Shown here piece by piece: positions 1 to 7,146 of a stretch of DNA of 12,048 nt (its first letter is position 1; each line of letters starts with the position of its first letter). This stretch comes from Pseudomonadota bacterium (lineage in GTDB: Bacteria > Pseudomonadota > Alphaproteobacteria > Rhizobiales > Hyphomicrobiaceae). The notes under the pieces were generated by a model. The model made no database searches. It saw only the letters and a program-made list of their open reading frames with translations, and was not told the DNA's origin. The DNA lies in the NCBI GenBank assembly GCA_023387235.1, contig JAEWIJ010000195.1:1-12048 (forward strand). The letters run 5' to 3'. Made by a program: the position numbers and the translations under genes.

Positions 1-1099
1 TGCCCGGCCAGACGATGCCGGCGGCCTCGCCGATCCGATAGTCGAGCACACCGACCGTGGCGGGAAGCGCTGGCGGCGCCTTGCCTTTGGCACCCGCGCC
101 TTCGAGGACCGCCTGCGCGAAGGACGCCTCGATATTCTCGGCGCGGATGAGGCCGACCGTGAGCTTGCCCGCCTCGGCATTACCACCGGCCAGCGCGCAA
201 TAGCCGGCGGCCAGCACGGCATCGCGCCGGGCGGGTGCAGGCAGTGACGCCCGGTTGCGGATGGCCTCGCCGGCGAGCGCACAACCGGCCTCGCGATTGC
301 CGACGAGAAGCTGCGCCCTCAACAGAATGATGGCCTGCGCGGGCTCGGAGAGGGGCGCTACGCGTTCGAGCACGGATTTGAGGGCCTCGATCGCCCCGGC
401 GCGCCGCAGGGCCTCGATGCGGATAGCCTCGATGGCGGGAGGCATGGCTTCGCTGCCTCGCCAGGGCTCGGGCCAGAGTGTCGCGATCGCCGCCGATTTC
501 GAGGGCAACTCCAGACCGTCGACGATGCTTTCGAGCAGCTTGGGCTCGAGCGTTGCGATCCCTTCGAGCGGGGCCCGTGCCGTCGTCCGCGCCGGCGGTG
601 GCGCAAACGCACCCCTCTGCTTCAGGAACGGCGGTCCCGCGGGCAGGCCCGAGGATGGTGCGAGGTCGCTCTGGCGTGTGGCGGGCGTCAGAGGTGCGTC
701 CGGCAGCGGCGCGCTCGGGGCTGTGCGCGTCTCCCACTGGGAGGGGGGCGGCTGTGACAGGACCGGCGGTGGCGCGAGGGCCGCGGGCGGCGGCTCCGGA
801 AGCGGCGCGAGTTCGCCCCGCTCGACGGCGACGGGGGCGGCGCTGCGCGCTGGGGCACGAGGTGCGTCATAGCCCTGCGGCTCGTCGCTGCTGCGGGCAC
901 CTCCCTTCGGTTCGAGCGGGCGATCACCCTCCCTGAACCCGCCACCATCGCGGTCGCGACGCTTTTCACTTCCGAAAGGCCACCACGTATCCTGCGCGAC
1001 TGCCGGCGGAGATCCCAAGGTCAGGGCGCTCAGGACGAGGCACGAAAGGAGCGAGAGGGCCGGCGCCAATACGGTTGATCTCGAGGGCGCTCTGGCCAT
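1..1099 (-). CDS. Exported proline-rich protein with helical C-terminal part (3' end beyond window)
   Basis: The reading frame is open from the ATG at 1099 to the window edge, giving 366 residues without a stop. Residues 1-36 look like a Sec signal peptide: basic start, hydrophobic stretch LAPALSLLSCLVLSALTLG, and a cleavage site after AVA. Residues about 60-175 are low-complexity and rich in Pro, Ala and Arg, probably a flexible periplasmic linker. From about 178 the sequence becomes alternating amphipathic helices (for example AIEAIRIEALRRAGAIEALK), which suggests a TPR-like or alpha-solenoid fold. The start follows the stop of the 47-residue membrane protein by 13 bases, so the two probably form one transcript. 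I do not recognise a named family and assign no function. The frame is chosen because it alone stays open and yields the signal peptide; the other long frames here are compositional shadows. It could be a cell-envelope scaffold, but that is a guess. Confidence 0.75.
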   Translation of the reverse strand, partial: MARAPSRSTVLAPALSLLSCLVLSALTLGSPPAVAQDTWWPFGSEKRRDRDGGGFREGDRPLEPKGGARSSDEPQGYDAPRAPARSAAPVAVERGELAPLPEPPPAALAPPPVLSQPPPSQWETRTAPSAPLPDAPLTPATRQSDLAPSSGLPAGPPFLKQRGAFAPPPARTTARAPLEGIATLEPKLLESIVDGLELPSKSAAIATLWPEPWRGSEAMPPAIEAIRIEALRRAGAIEALKSVLERVAPLSEPAQAIILLRAQLLVGNREAGCALAGEAIRNRASLPAPARRDAVLAAGYCALAGGNAEAGKLTVGLIRAENIEASFAQAVLEGAGAKGKAPPALPATVGVLDYRIGEAAGIVWPG

Positions 1100-1112
1100 T
1101 ACGCGGATACAC

Positions 1113-1256
1113 CTACTGAGGTCGCACTTTGACGCCGGAGAGGGGCTGCGTGACCTCCCGGGTATCCGGCTCCATATTGGACAGCACGTACAGTCCGCCC
1201 CACGTCGCGGCCGAGAGCACGGCAACCACCATCAAGAACCTGAAAAGACTAGGCAT
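1113..1256 (-). CDS. Small single-pass membrane protein, 47 aa
   Basis: This short gene reads MPSLFRFLMVVAVLSAATWG, continues GLYVLSNMEPDTREVTQPLS and ends GVKVRPQ. Residues about 4-27 form one hydrophobic helix with Phe/Arg at its start; the remaining 20 residues are polar and probably periplasmic (N-in, C-out). An AGGA Shine-Dalgarno element lies 6 bases before the ATG, and a good promoter lies a further 45 bases upstream (1301-1329). It is the first gene of a minus-strand pair, ending 13 bases before the large exported protein. From memory, similar tiny proteins beginning with an SLFRFL-type motif occur widely in Rhizobiales beside aroK/xerD loci, often misnamed; I cannot run a search to confirm. 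Function unknown. Membrane anchoring of a partner is a reasonable inference, given that the neighbour is exported. Confidence 0.72.
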   Translation of the reverse strand: MPSLFRFLMVVAVLSAATWGGLYVLSNMEPDTREVTQPLSGVKVRPQ

Positions 1257-1300
1257 CGGAAGTCCTGTACAATGTGCAGGTAGACCCGGGTATGGGCACT

Positions 1301-1329
1301 ATTATGGCGCCGCGGACATGCATGCCAAG
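1301..1329 (-). promoter_or_regulatory. Putative housekeeping sigma promoter for the small membrane protein and exported protein
   Basis: On the minus strand, CTTGGC (1329-1324) and CATAAT (1306-1301) are separated by exactly 17 bases. CTTGGC differs by one base from the alphaproteobacterial -35 form CTTGAC, and CATAAT differs by one base from the -10 consensus. Transcription would begin near 1294, giving a leader of about 38 bases with an AGGA site before the ATG at 1256. Read by eye, not scored. Confidence 0.5.
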
Positions 1330-1411
1330 CCGCCGGGGCATGAGGACCGGACTTATTACCGTGGTTGTAGGCCATCTCGTGTTGCAATTCAGCCCATTGC
1401 GGACCATGAGT

Positions 1412-1440
1412 TTGACCAGGACGCGCTTGCGGCCTGATGC
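1412..1440 (+). promoter_or_regulatory. Weak candidate promoter for aroK-aroB
   Basis: TTGACC (1412-1417) is followed after 17 bases by TGATGC (1435-1440). The -35 is good and the -10 is poor. It lies 64 bases before the aroK start, in the divergent gap 1257-1503 where an aroK promoter must sit unless transcription comes from farther upstream. No better candidate was seen on this strand. Confidence 0.22.
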
Positions 1441-1503
1441 GCCGTCCAGGGGAGGAATTCACGCGGCCGCGGCTGCCGCCAGGGAAACACGCGGAGCCCG
1501 GCG

Positions 1504-2139
1504 ATGATGCGACTAGGCTGGAAGAGACGGGACCGCGGCGAGCTTGCCGCGCGCGGTCGCCAGGTGCGCGAGAAGCTCGGCTCGCGCTCCATCGTCATGG
1601 TCGGCCTCATGGGATGCGGCAAATCCTCGATCGGCCGCAGGCTCGCGGCGGCTCTCGGTCTCCAGTTCGTCGATGCCGACGACGAGATCGAGCGCGCCGC
1701 CCTGAAGACGATCCCCGAGATCTTCGCCGATCATGGCGAGGCCTACTTCCGCGATGGCGAGCGCAAAGTCATCAAGCGGCTGCTCGGCAGCGGGCCGCAG
1801 GTGCTGGCGACGGGCGGCGGCGCCTTCATGAATGCCGAGACGCGCGCGGCGATAAAGGCCGAAGGCATCAGCATCTGGTTGCGCGCCGAACTCGACGTGC
1901 TCATGAAGCGTGTCGCCAAGCGCGACAACCGCCCCTTGCTCAAGGCGGACGATCCCGTCGCGGTGATGAGAGGCCTCATGGAGCAGCGCTACCCCATTTA
2001 TGCGGAAGCCGACATCACCATCGACAGCCGCGATACCACCCACGAGGTGATCGTCAACGAGATCGTCGCGGCGCTGATTGCGCGCCCCGATACCGTTGAA
2101 GCCGACGCCGCGAGCGGAGCCGTCCATGGCGAGCCCTGA
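1504..2139 (+). CDS. aroK: Shikimate kinase
   Basis: Cytoplasmic ATP-dependent kinase of the shikimate pathway (shikimate to shikimate 3-phosphate), 211 residues. The P-loop GLMGCGKSS is at 34-42. The shikimate-binding region FVDADDEIE is at 55-63, with the substrate arginine in YFRDGE (R83) and the GGGAF loop at 104-108. The lid arginine is in NRPLL (R143), and RYPIYAEAD (162-170) supplies the adenine-side arginine. All key residues are present. A leader of about 30 residues precedes the first strand; this is longer than enterobacterial AroK but usual for alphaproteobacteria as far as I recall. A GGAG site at 1493-1496 sits 7 bases before the first of two tandem ATGs (1504, 1507); either could serve. 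The 3' end overlaps aroB by 14 bases, so the pair is co-transcribed and probably translationally coupled. Confidence 0.96.
   Translation: MMRLGWKRRDRGELAARGRQVREKLGSRSIVMVGLMGCGKSSIGRRLAAALGLQFVDADDEIERAALKTIPEIFADHGEAYFRDGERKVIKRLLGSGPQVLATGGGAFMNAETRAAIKAEGISIWLRAELDVLMKRVAKRDNRPLLKADDPVAVMRGLMEQRYPIYAEADITIDSRDTTHEVIVNEIVAALIARPDTVEADAASGAVHGEP
2116..2119 (+). promoter_or_regulatory. Ribosome-binding site that fixes the aroB start
   Basis: GGAG lies 6 bases before the ATG at 2126, inside the end of aroK. The frame is also open from an upstream ATG at 2078, but that choice would add 16 unconserved residues and has no comparable site. Confidence 0.6.
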
Positions 2140-3277
2140 TGCCTCGGATGCAGCGCCTGCCGAGCGCGTTGTCCAGGTCGACCTCGGTGCGCGCTCGTAC
2201 GATGTGCTCGTGGGGGCGGATCTCGTCGCCCGTGCGGGCGACATGGTCGTCTCGCGCTTCGGCAAGGCGCGCGCGGCCATTGTGACGGACGAGAACGTCG
2301 CAAAGCACCATCTTGCGGCGCTCGAGACATCGCTTCGCACGTTCGACCGCCATCTCGGCACCATCGTCATGCCGCCGGGGGAGGCGACAAAGTGTTTTGC
2401 GGAACTGGGGCGCCTGAGCGAGAGCCTGCTTTCGCTGAAGCTCGAGCGCGGCGATCTCGTCATCGCGCTGGGCGGCGGCGTCATCGGCGATCTCGCCGGT
2501 TTCGCGGCGGCCGTCCTGCGCCGCGGCGTGCGCTTCGTGCAGATTCCGACGAGCCTGCTCGCTCAGGTCGACAGCAGCGTCGGCGGCAAAACCGGCATCA
2601 ACACGCCGCAGGGCAAGAATCTCATCGGCGCCTTCCATCAGCCCAGCCTCGTGCTTGCCGATACGAAGGCGCTCTCGACGCTCCCCGCCCGCGAGATGCG
2701 CGCGGGCTATGCCGAGGTCGCGAAGTACGGTCTGCTGGGTGACGCGCGCTTCTTCGGCTGGCTCGAGCAGAACTGGCAGCGCCTCTTCGGCAATGATCCG
2801 GCGACGTTGACGGAAGCCATCGAAGTCTCCATCGCCGCCAAGGCGCGCATCGTCGAGCGTGACGAGACTGAGACGGGCGATCGCATGCTGCTCAATCTCG
2901 GGCACACGTTCGGTCATGCACTCGAAGCCTGGGCTGGCTATTCGAGCCGCCTCCTGCACGGCGAGGCCGTGGCCATCGGCATGGCGCAGGCTGCGCGTTT
3001 CTCCGAAGAGCGCGGGCTTTGTCCCACGGGCACGGCCGCGCGGATCGAGAAGCACCTGCGCGCCGTCGGCCTGCCGACGCGCGTCGCGCACATCGCCGGA
3101 AGCGACCGCCCCGATCCGAAGGTGCTCTTTGCCCTCATGCAGCAGGACAAGAAGGTTCAGTCCGGCCGGCTCACCTTCATCCTCATGCGCGGGATCGGCG
3201 ACGCCTTCGTCACGCGCGAGGTCGAGGCGGAGGATGTCGCTGCGTTCATCGAGCGCGAGGTCGCGTTGCCGGCGTAG
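2126..3277 (+). CDS. aroB: 3-dehydroquinate synthase
   Basis: NAD- and metal-dependent cytoplasmic enzyme converting DAHP to 3-dehydroquinate, the second step of the shikimate pathway; 383 residues from the ATG at 2126, a normal length. Motifs in order: GGGVIGDLAGF (116-126), the NAD-binding element; IPTSLLAQVDSSVGGKTGIN (140-159); KNLIGAFHQP (164-173); and RAGYAEVAKYG (192-202), with the metal-ligand glutamate at E197. LNLGHTFGHALE (256-267) and LLHGEAVAIG (276-285) supply the metal-binding histidines, and MQQDKK is at 338-343. No key residue is missing. It overlaps aroK by 14 bases and is the last gene of that pair. In many Rhizobiales a CNNM/CorC-type gene follows aroB; here a pilus operon follows instead. 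Confidence 0.96.
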   Translation: MASPDASDAAPAERVVQVDLGARSYDVLVGADLVARAGDMVVSRFGKARAAIVTDENVAKHHLAALETSLRTFDRHLGTIVMPPGEATKCFAELGRLSESLLSLKLERGDLVIALGGGVIGDLAGFAAAVLRRGVRFVQIPTSLLAQVDSSVGGKTGINTPQGKNLIGAFHQPSLVLADTKALSTLPAREMRAGYAEVAKYGLLGDARFFGWLEQNWQRLFGNDPATLTEAIEVSIAAKARIVERDETETGDRMLLNLGHTFGHALEAWAGYSSRLLHGEAVAIGMAQAARFSEERGLCPTGTAARIEKHLRAVGLPTRVAHIAGSDRPDPKVLFALMQQDKKVQSGRLTFILMRGIGDAFVTREVEAEDVAAFIEREVALPA

Positions 3278-3324
3278 AGCCGCCCACTCCTCCGTCCCAG
3301 AGCTCCTGTCTGCACTACAGGCCG

Positions 3325-3358
3325 AGCCGGCAGGCCGCTGCCTTGAGTGGCACCGGCT
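3325..3358. repeat. Inverted repeats after aroB, possible transcript end
   Basis: Arms AGCCGG (3325-3330) and CCGGCT (3353-3358) can pair. A shorter perfect hairpin, GGCAG-GCCG-CTGCC, is nested at 3329-3342 and competes with it. There is no T-run directly after, so a classical intrinsic terminator is not supported. It is the only stem-forming sequence within 100 bases of the aroB stop. Confidence 0.3.
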
Positions 3359-3392
3359 GCCCACACCATATGCGTGTATTTCTATTATTAAA

Positions 3393-3405
3393 CAATCTAA
3401 GATTG
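3393..3405. promoter_or_regulatory. 13-base palindrome in the AT-rich stretch before the pilus operon
   Basis: CAATCTAAGATTG has perfect 6-base arms around a central A. It sits in a markedly AT-rich stretch (about 3367-3420) in otherwise GC-rich DNA, 128 bases upstream of the pilin start, where an operator for the pilus operon would be expected. No regulator can be named from the sequence. Confidence 0.35.
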
Positions 3406-3421
3406 AGATTTGATAGCGAAT

Positions 3422-3442
3422 CGGTACGTTTTGGTTGTACCG
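3422..3442. promoter_or_regulatory. Inverted repeat CGGTAC-N9-GTACCG before the pilin gene
   Basis: Perfect 6-base arms (3422-3427 and 3437-3442) flank a T/G-rich 9-base loop. It is followed by two further short hairpins: GCCTG-CAAT-CAGGC at 3449-3462 and GGGC-CTGAGA-GCCC at 3473-3486. It may be a DNA operator or, if transcription starts upstream, part of a structured mRNA leader. Both readings are inference. Confidence 0.4.
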
Positions 3443-3518
3443 CGCGCAGCCTGCAATCAGGCGAGGCGGATTGGGCCTGAGAGCCCGCCGCTCGAAGCGG
3501 ATACATGCCATCGAACTG

Positions 3519-3525
3519 AAGGGGA
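3519..3525 (+). promoter_or_regulatory. Strong ribosome-binding site for the pilin
   Basis: AAGGGGA lies 7 bases before the ATG at 3533. It selects this start over an upstream TTG at 3410 in the same frame, whose extension would bury the signal peptide. It is the strongest such site in the pilus operon, consistent with the major subunit being made in excess. Confidence 0.7.
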
Positions 3526-3532
3526 TCTTCAC

Positions 3533-4024
3533 ATGAACCGCTTGCTTGGGGCCGCGCTGGCCCTGCTCGCCATGCCCTTGATCTTGACCAGTGCGGCCCA
3601 TGCACAGTCGACGACGACGCCGGTGGATCTCGATGTCTCGATCACCATCGAGGAGGAATGCACTGTCTCCAACGTGGTGCCCGTGGCGTTTGCAGCGACC
3701 GGCATTCTGTCTGATGACGTTGATGCCGAGGGCTCGGTGGATGTGACCTGCACCACGGGCACCGACTACGACATCGCGCTCGGCGTGGCGAGCGGCACGG
3801 CCAGCGAGCGCATCCTGACCGGTGACGACGGCACGATCACCTACGCGCTCTATCCCGACAACACCTACGGGACGGCGTGGGGCGACGAGGTCGGCGAGGA
3901 CACCAAGTCCAGCACCGGCACGGGCTCTGCGCAGACGCACACGATCTACGGTCGCATCCCGGAGCAGACGACGCCGGCGCCCGGCGAGTACAGCGACACA
4001 GTCGCTATCGTCGTCCACTACTGA
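3533..4024 (+). CDS. Archaic (Csu-type) chaperone-usher pilin, SCPU/spore coat U domain
   Basis: Secreted pilus subunit, 163 residues. A signal peptide (MNRLLGAALALLAMPLILTS, cleavage after AHA at 22-24) is followed by one SCPU domain. Marks of the family: two cysteines (C43, C73) able to form the domain disulfide; the strand VAFAATGILSDDVDAEGSVD (51-70); the central ITYALYPDNTYGTAWGD (102-118); and the C-terminal signature YGRIPEQTTPAPGEYSDTV (139-157) ending on an aromatic residue. In this family the subunit is held by a periplasmic chaperone and polymerised by donor-strand exchange through the usher. It is first in the four-gene operon and has the best ribosome-binding site, so it is probably the major shaft subunit. 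The chaperone starts 22 bases after its stop. Its domain closely resembles the C-terminal domain of the protein at 7143-8093. Confidence 0.9.
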   Translation: MNRLLGAALALLAMPLILTSAAHAQSTTTPVDLDVSITIEEECTVSNVVPVAFAATGILSDDVDAEGSVDVTCTTGTDYDIALGVASGTASERILTGDDGTITYALYPDNTYGTAWGDEVGEDTKSSTGTGSAQTHTIYGRIPEQTTPAPGEYSDTVAIVVHY

Positions 4025-4046
4025 TCCTCAGCAGCGAGCAGCACGC

Positions 4047-4760
4047 ATGCGACGGACGCTTGCCGGCCTGGCGGCTCTCTTATTGATGTCGGCGGAGACG
4101 GCGGGAGCAGCGACGCTCCGCGTCTCTCCCGTAACGATAGATCTCAGCCTGCCGAGCAACTCGGCGACGGTGAAGCTCAGGAATGGCGCGGACCGACCGC
4201 TCAACGTGGAGATCCGCGTCTTCCGGTGGATCCAGGAAGGCGGGGTCGATCGCTACGAGCCGACAACGGCGGTCGTGGCGAGCCCGCCGGCCACGCGGCT
4301 CGCGCCCAATGTCGACTACACCGTGCGCGTGGTCCGCGTGTCGAGAACGCCGGTCACGACGGAGGAGAGCTACCGACTTATCATCGACGAGCTTCCGACA
4401 AATCTCATCCGGCGATCGGGGACGATCAATTTCGTCATGAGGCATTCGATCCCCGTGTTCTTCAAGAGCCCGCAGGCTGCAAGGCCAAAGGTGTCGTGGC
4501 GGCTCATGGGGGTAGACGGCCGGCTCAAGCTCGTTGCCGAGAATGCGGGCGGCAGCCGGCTGAAGCTCGCCGACCTCTCCATTCTCCAGGGGAACGCGGC
4601 CCTCTATCGGCGCAACGGACTCGTCGGCTACGTGCTGGCCGGAGCAAGGATGGAGTGGCCGGTCGTGCTGCGCCAGAGGCCATCCGCATCCGTGCTGACG
4701 CTCAAGGCCAAAAGCCAGCTGGGCGTGCTCGATGAGAACGTTGCGGTCATCGGTCGTTGA
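4047..4760 (+). CDS. Periplasmic pilus assembly chaperone, PapD-like
   Basis: Chaperone that folds and caps pilin subunits in the periplasm by donor-strand complementation; 237 residues. The signal peptide is residues 1-21 (MRRTLAGLAALLLMSAETAG, then A). The N-terminal Ig-like domain follows: LRVSPVTIDLSL (24-35), the VEIRVFRW strand (54-61), PPATRLAPN (80-88), and the family signature ESYRLIIDELP (107-117). SIPVFFK (134-140) is the subunit-binding edge strand. A shorter C-terminal domain runs from about 146 to the end. By my alignment, the position of the PapD anchor lysine is a proline here, as I recall for archaic chaperones. The ATG at 4047 is preferred because it gives the signal peptide, although its Shine-Dalgarno site is poor; coupling to the pilin 22 bases upstream may compensate. 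It overlaps the usher by 29 bases. Confidence 0.9.
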   Translation: MRRTLAGLAALLLMSAETAGAATLRVSPVTIDLSLPSNSATVKLRNGADRPLNVEIRVFRWIQEGGVDRYEPTTAVVASPPATRLAPNVDYTVRVVRVSRTPVTTEESYRLIIDELPTNLIRRSGTINFVMRHSIPVFFKSPQAARPKVSWRLMGVDGRLKLVAENAGGSRLKLADLSILQGNAALYRRNGLVGYVLAGARMEWPVVLRQRPSASVLTLKAKSQLGVLDENVAVIGR

Positions 4761-7146
4761 GCGGCTCGTTCTGGCTGTCATCCTCATGATCGCCGGAGCC
4801 TCGACGGTCGCAGGACAATCGATGACCTCCATTCCTCCCCCCGTGGTCGACGAGGCCGTCGCCGGGCCGCGCAGCCTCTTTCTCGAAGTGCTCATCAACG
4901 ATATCCCGACCGGCGTTCTTGCAGCCTTCAAGGAGACCGAGACGGGCGGACTTACGGCTGCGCCGGCGGATCTAGAGGCCGCCGGTCTGAAGGCGATGCC
5001 GCAAGCGCGCCAGCCCGACGGGCGCATACATCTCGATCTGCTTCCGGGAGTCACGTATCGCGTCGAGGAAGCACGGCAGCGCCTCCATGTGACGACGACC
5101 GATCACGCGCGCGTCGTGCGCACGATCGATGCGCGCCGCCGTTTGTCGGAGCAAGCGGAGCCGCGGGCGGACTATGGCGCGATGATCAACTACGCGCTCT
5201 TCGCCGCCACCGGACCGATGACCGAGCGCGAGTTCGGCCGTCTCGACCGGATATCGGGAACGTTCGATACTCGCATCTTCGGTCCTTATGGCCTCCTGAA
5301 CCACTCGTTCATCGCCGGCCAGGCAGGTGACTGGATGGACGACGTCGTACGGCTCCGGACGACATGGTCCTATTCCGATCCTTATCGCATGATGACGTAT
5401 CGGGCCGGCGATCTCGTGAGCGGCGCGCTTTCGTGGACGCGACCCGTCTATCTCGGCGGTGTTCAGGTGCAGCGCAATTTCGGCCTGCGCGCGGACGTCA
5501 TCACGCGGCCGCTGCCGACGTTCGCAGGATCCGCCGCCGTTCCCTCGACGCTCGAAGTCTACGCGCAGAATACACGAACGTGGTCGTCGAATATCGCCGC
5601 GGGGCCTTTCGAGGTCGTCAACCTTCCCATTGTCGGGCAGCAGGGAGAGGCGCGCGTCGTCCTGAAGGATAGCCAGGGCCGCGAGACCGTCGCCTCTCTG
5701 CCATTCTATGCCTCCGACAAACTGCTGCGGGAGGGGCTGTTCTACTTCTCAGCCGAAGCCGGCTTTCCGCGGCGCAGCTACGGCGTGCGGTCCGACGACT
5801 ACAGTTCCGAGTTTTTCGCGACCCTCAGTGCGCGCTACGGGCTTACGGACTGGCTCACGATCGAGGGACACGCCGAGATCGGCGAGAAGCTCGTCAACGG
5901 CGGCATGGGCGCCGCCTACATGCTCGGACGATACGGCGTTGCTTCCTTTGCACTCGCCGGCAGCACGTACGAGGATCGCGCCGGCGCCCTCGCCAGCGCG
6001 GCACTCGAACTGCGCTGGCGCGGCTGGTCGCTCTATGGACGCGTTCAGCGCGCGCTCGGCGACTATGACGACGTCGCTTCCGTGTCGGCGAGATCGCTCT
6101 ACGAAGACAAGTATGGGCTTGCGTTCGTGTCGACGATGCCGCGTTCCGTCGACCAGATGTCGCTTGGCGTGCCGCTGCCGTTCGATCGCGCCCATCTTCA
6201 GCTCGCTTACACGCGTCTCGATCATGAGGTCTGGTACGACAGCGAGATACTGAGTGCCAACTACAGCCACGAGATCTGGCCGCGCACGACGTTCCGCGCA
6301 TCGATCTTCCAGGACCTCGCGGACGCCAAGAGCATTGGCGCCTACGCCGGGCTCTCGATCGCGCTCGGCAACGGCATATCCGCGTCCGCGGGCTATGATC
6401 ATGGTGATGGTCACCCGCGCGCCGTGGCCGACATCATCAAAGCCGAGAGGCCGGAGATCGGCAGCGTCGGATGGCGGGCGCGGGTTGTGGAGGGCGAGAA
6501 CGCCATGCACGCAGCGGCGGCGAGTTATCGTGCGCCGTTTGCCCGCTTCGAGACGACGGTCACGCACTATCGTGACGATGTGCGGGCGACGGCATCGGCA
6601 GAGGGCGCGCTGGTCTTTGCAGGGAACGGCGTCTTCGCGACCCAGAGAATCCATGATTCCTTCGCGGTCGTGGATGTCGGCGCGCCGGATGTCGAGGTCA
6701 GCTACCAGAACCGACCGGTCGGCGTGACCGATCGCTGGGGCCGCATCCTCGTGCCCAATCTCCATAGCTACCGGCCCAACGCGATCTCGATCGATCCGAG
6801 CAACCTGCCGGTCGATGCCGAGATCCCCACGACGAAGGAAGTCGTGGTGCCCATGGAAGGCGCGGGCGTCGTCGTCGGCTTCGGCGTATCGCAGGAGAGC
6901 CGCACGGCACTCGTCCGGTTCGTGGATGCTGCCGGCAAGGCGATCAAGACGGGCTCGATGGTACGGCTCGAAGGTGCCGCGGAGCCATTCGTCGTCGGCT
7001 ACTCGGGCGAGACGTTCCTCGGCGCCCTTGGCGGCAACAACGTGGCGACGATCGAACTTCCCGATGGCGCGACATGCCGCGCGGAATTCGCCTATCGGCC
7101 CGATCCTGGCGCCCAGGTACGCATAGAGGGAGTGGTGTGCGGATGA
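4732..7146 (+). CDS. Outer-membrane fimbrial usher
   Basis: Outer-membrane beta-barrel pore that receives chaperone-subunit complexes and extrudes the pilus; 804 residues, near the usual usher size. A signal peptide covers about 1-29 (hydrophobic VLAVILMIAGAST, cleavage near VAG-QS). The N-terminal chaperone-binding domain begins at LFLEVLINDIPTG (about 49-61). The barrel and plug follow; FEVVNLPIVGQQGEARV (about 292-308) is the plug-region signature, followed by DSQGRET. The barrel second half is rich in YxxY and aromatic girdle residues. The C-terminal domain begins near YQNRPVGVTDRWGRILVPNL (about 657) and carries two cysteines near the end (CRAEF and VVCG). The start overlaps the chaperone by 29 bases with a weak ribosome site, suggesting coupled translation; a TTG at 4741 is an alternative. 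The stop overlaps the next start as ATGA. SCPU neighbours place it in the archaic class. Confidence 0.92.
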   Translation: MRTLRSSVVERLVLAVILMIAGASTVAGQSMTSIPPPVVDEAVAGPRSLFLEVLINDIPTGVLAAFKETETGGLTAAPADLEAAGLKAMPQARQPDGRIHLDLLPGVTYRVEEARQRLHVTTTDHARVVRTIDARRRLSEQAEPRADYGAMINYALFAATGPMTEREFGRLDRISGTFDTRIFGPYGLLNHSFIAGQAGDWMDDVVRLRTTWSYSDPYRMMTYRAGDLVSGALSWTRPVYLGGVQVQRNFGLRADVITRPLPTFAGSAAVPSTLEVYAQNTRTWSSNIAAGPFEVVNLPIVGQQGEARVVLKDSQGRETVASLPFYASDKLLREGLFYFSAEAGFPRRSYGVRSDDYSSEFFATLSARYGLTDWLTIEGHAEIGEKLVNGGMGAAYMLGRYGVASFALAGSTYEDRAGALASAALELRWRGWSLYGRVQRALGDYDDVASVSARSLYEDKYGLAFVSTMPRSVDQMSLGVPLPFDRAHLQLAYTRLDHEVWYDSEILSANYSHEIWPRTTFRASIFQDLADAKSIGAYAGLSIALGNGISASAGYDHGDGHPRAVADIIKAERPEIGSVGWRARVVEGENAMHAAAASYRAPFARFETTVTHYRDDVRATASAEGALVFAGNGVFATQRIHDSFAVVDVGAPDVEVSYQNRPVGVTDRWGRILVPNLHSYRPNAISIDPSNLPVDAEIPTTKEVVVPMEGAGVVVGFGVSQESRTALVRFVDAAGKAIKTGSMVRLEGAAEPFVVGYSGETFLGALGGNNVATIELPDGATCRAEFAYRPDPGAQVRIEGVVCG

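Noticed and set aside
1129..1437. Plus-strand ORF of 102 codons before aroK
   Set aside because: Its 5' part is antisense to the small membrane protein gene, it has no Shine-Dalgarno element, and the sequence has no recognisable feature.
1448..1460. Strong Shine-Dalgarno-like sequence AGGGGAGGAATTC upstream of aroK
   Set aside because: No ATG, GTG or TTG follows at a usable distance, so it does not mark a gene start.
3410..3532. Structured pilus leader as a GEMM-type cyclic-di-GMP riboswitch
   Set aside because: The conserved GEMM sequence elements are not present; only simple short stems are seen.
2054..4018. Open frame of 654 codons on the minus strand across aroB and the pilin
   Set aside because: It lies antisense to aroB and the pilin, which have full family motifs. 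The translation is Arg/Ala/Asp-rich low complexity with no recognisable domain, typical of high-GC shadow frames.
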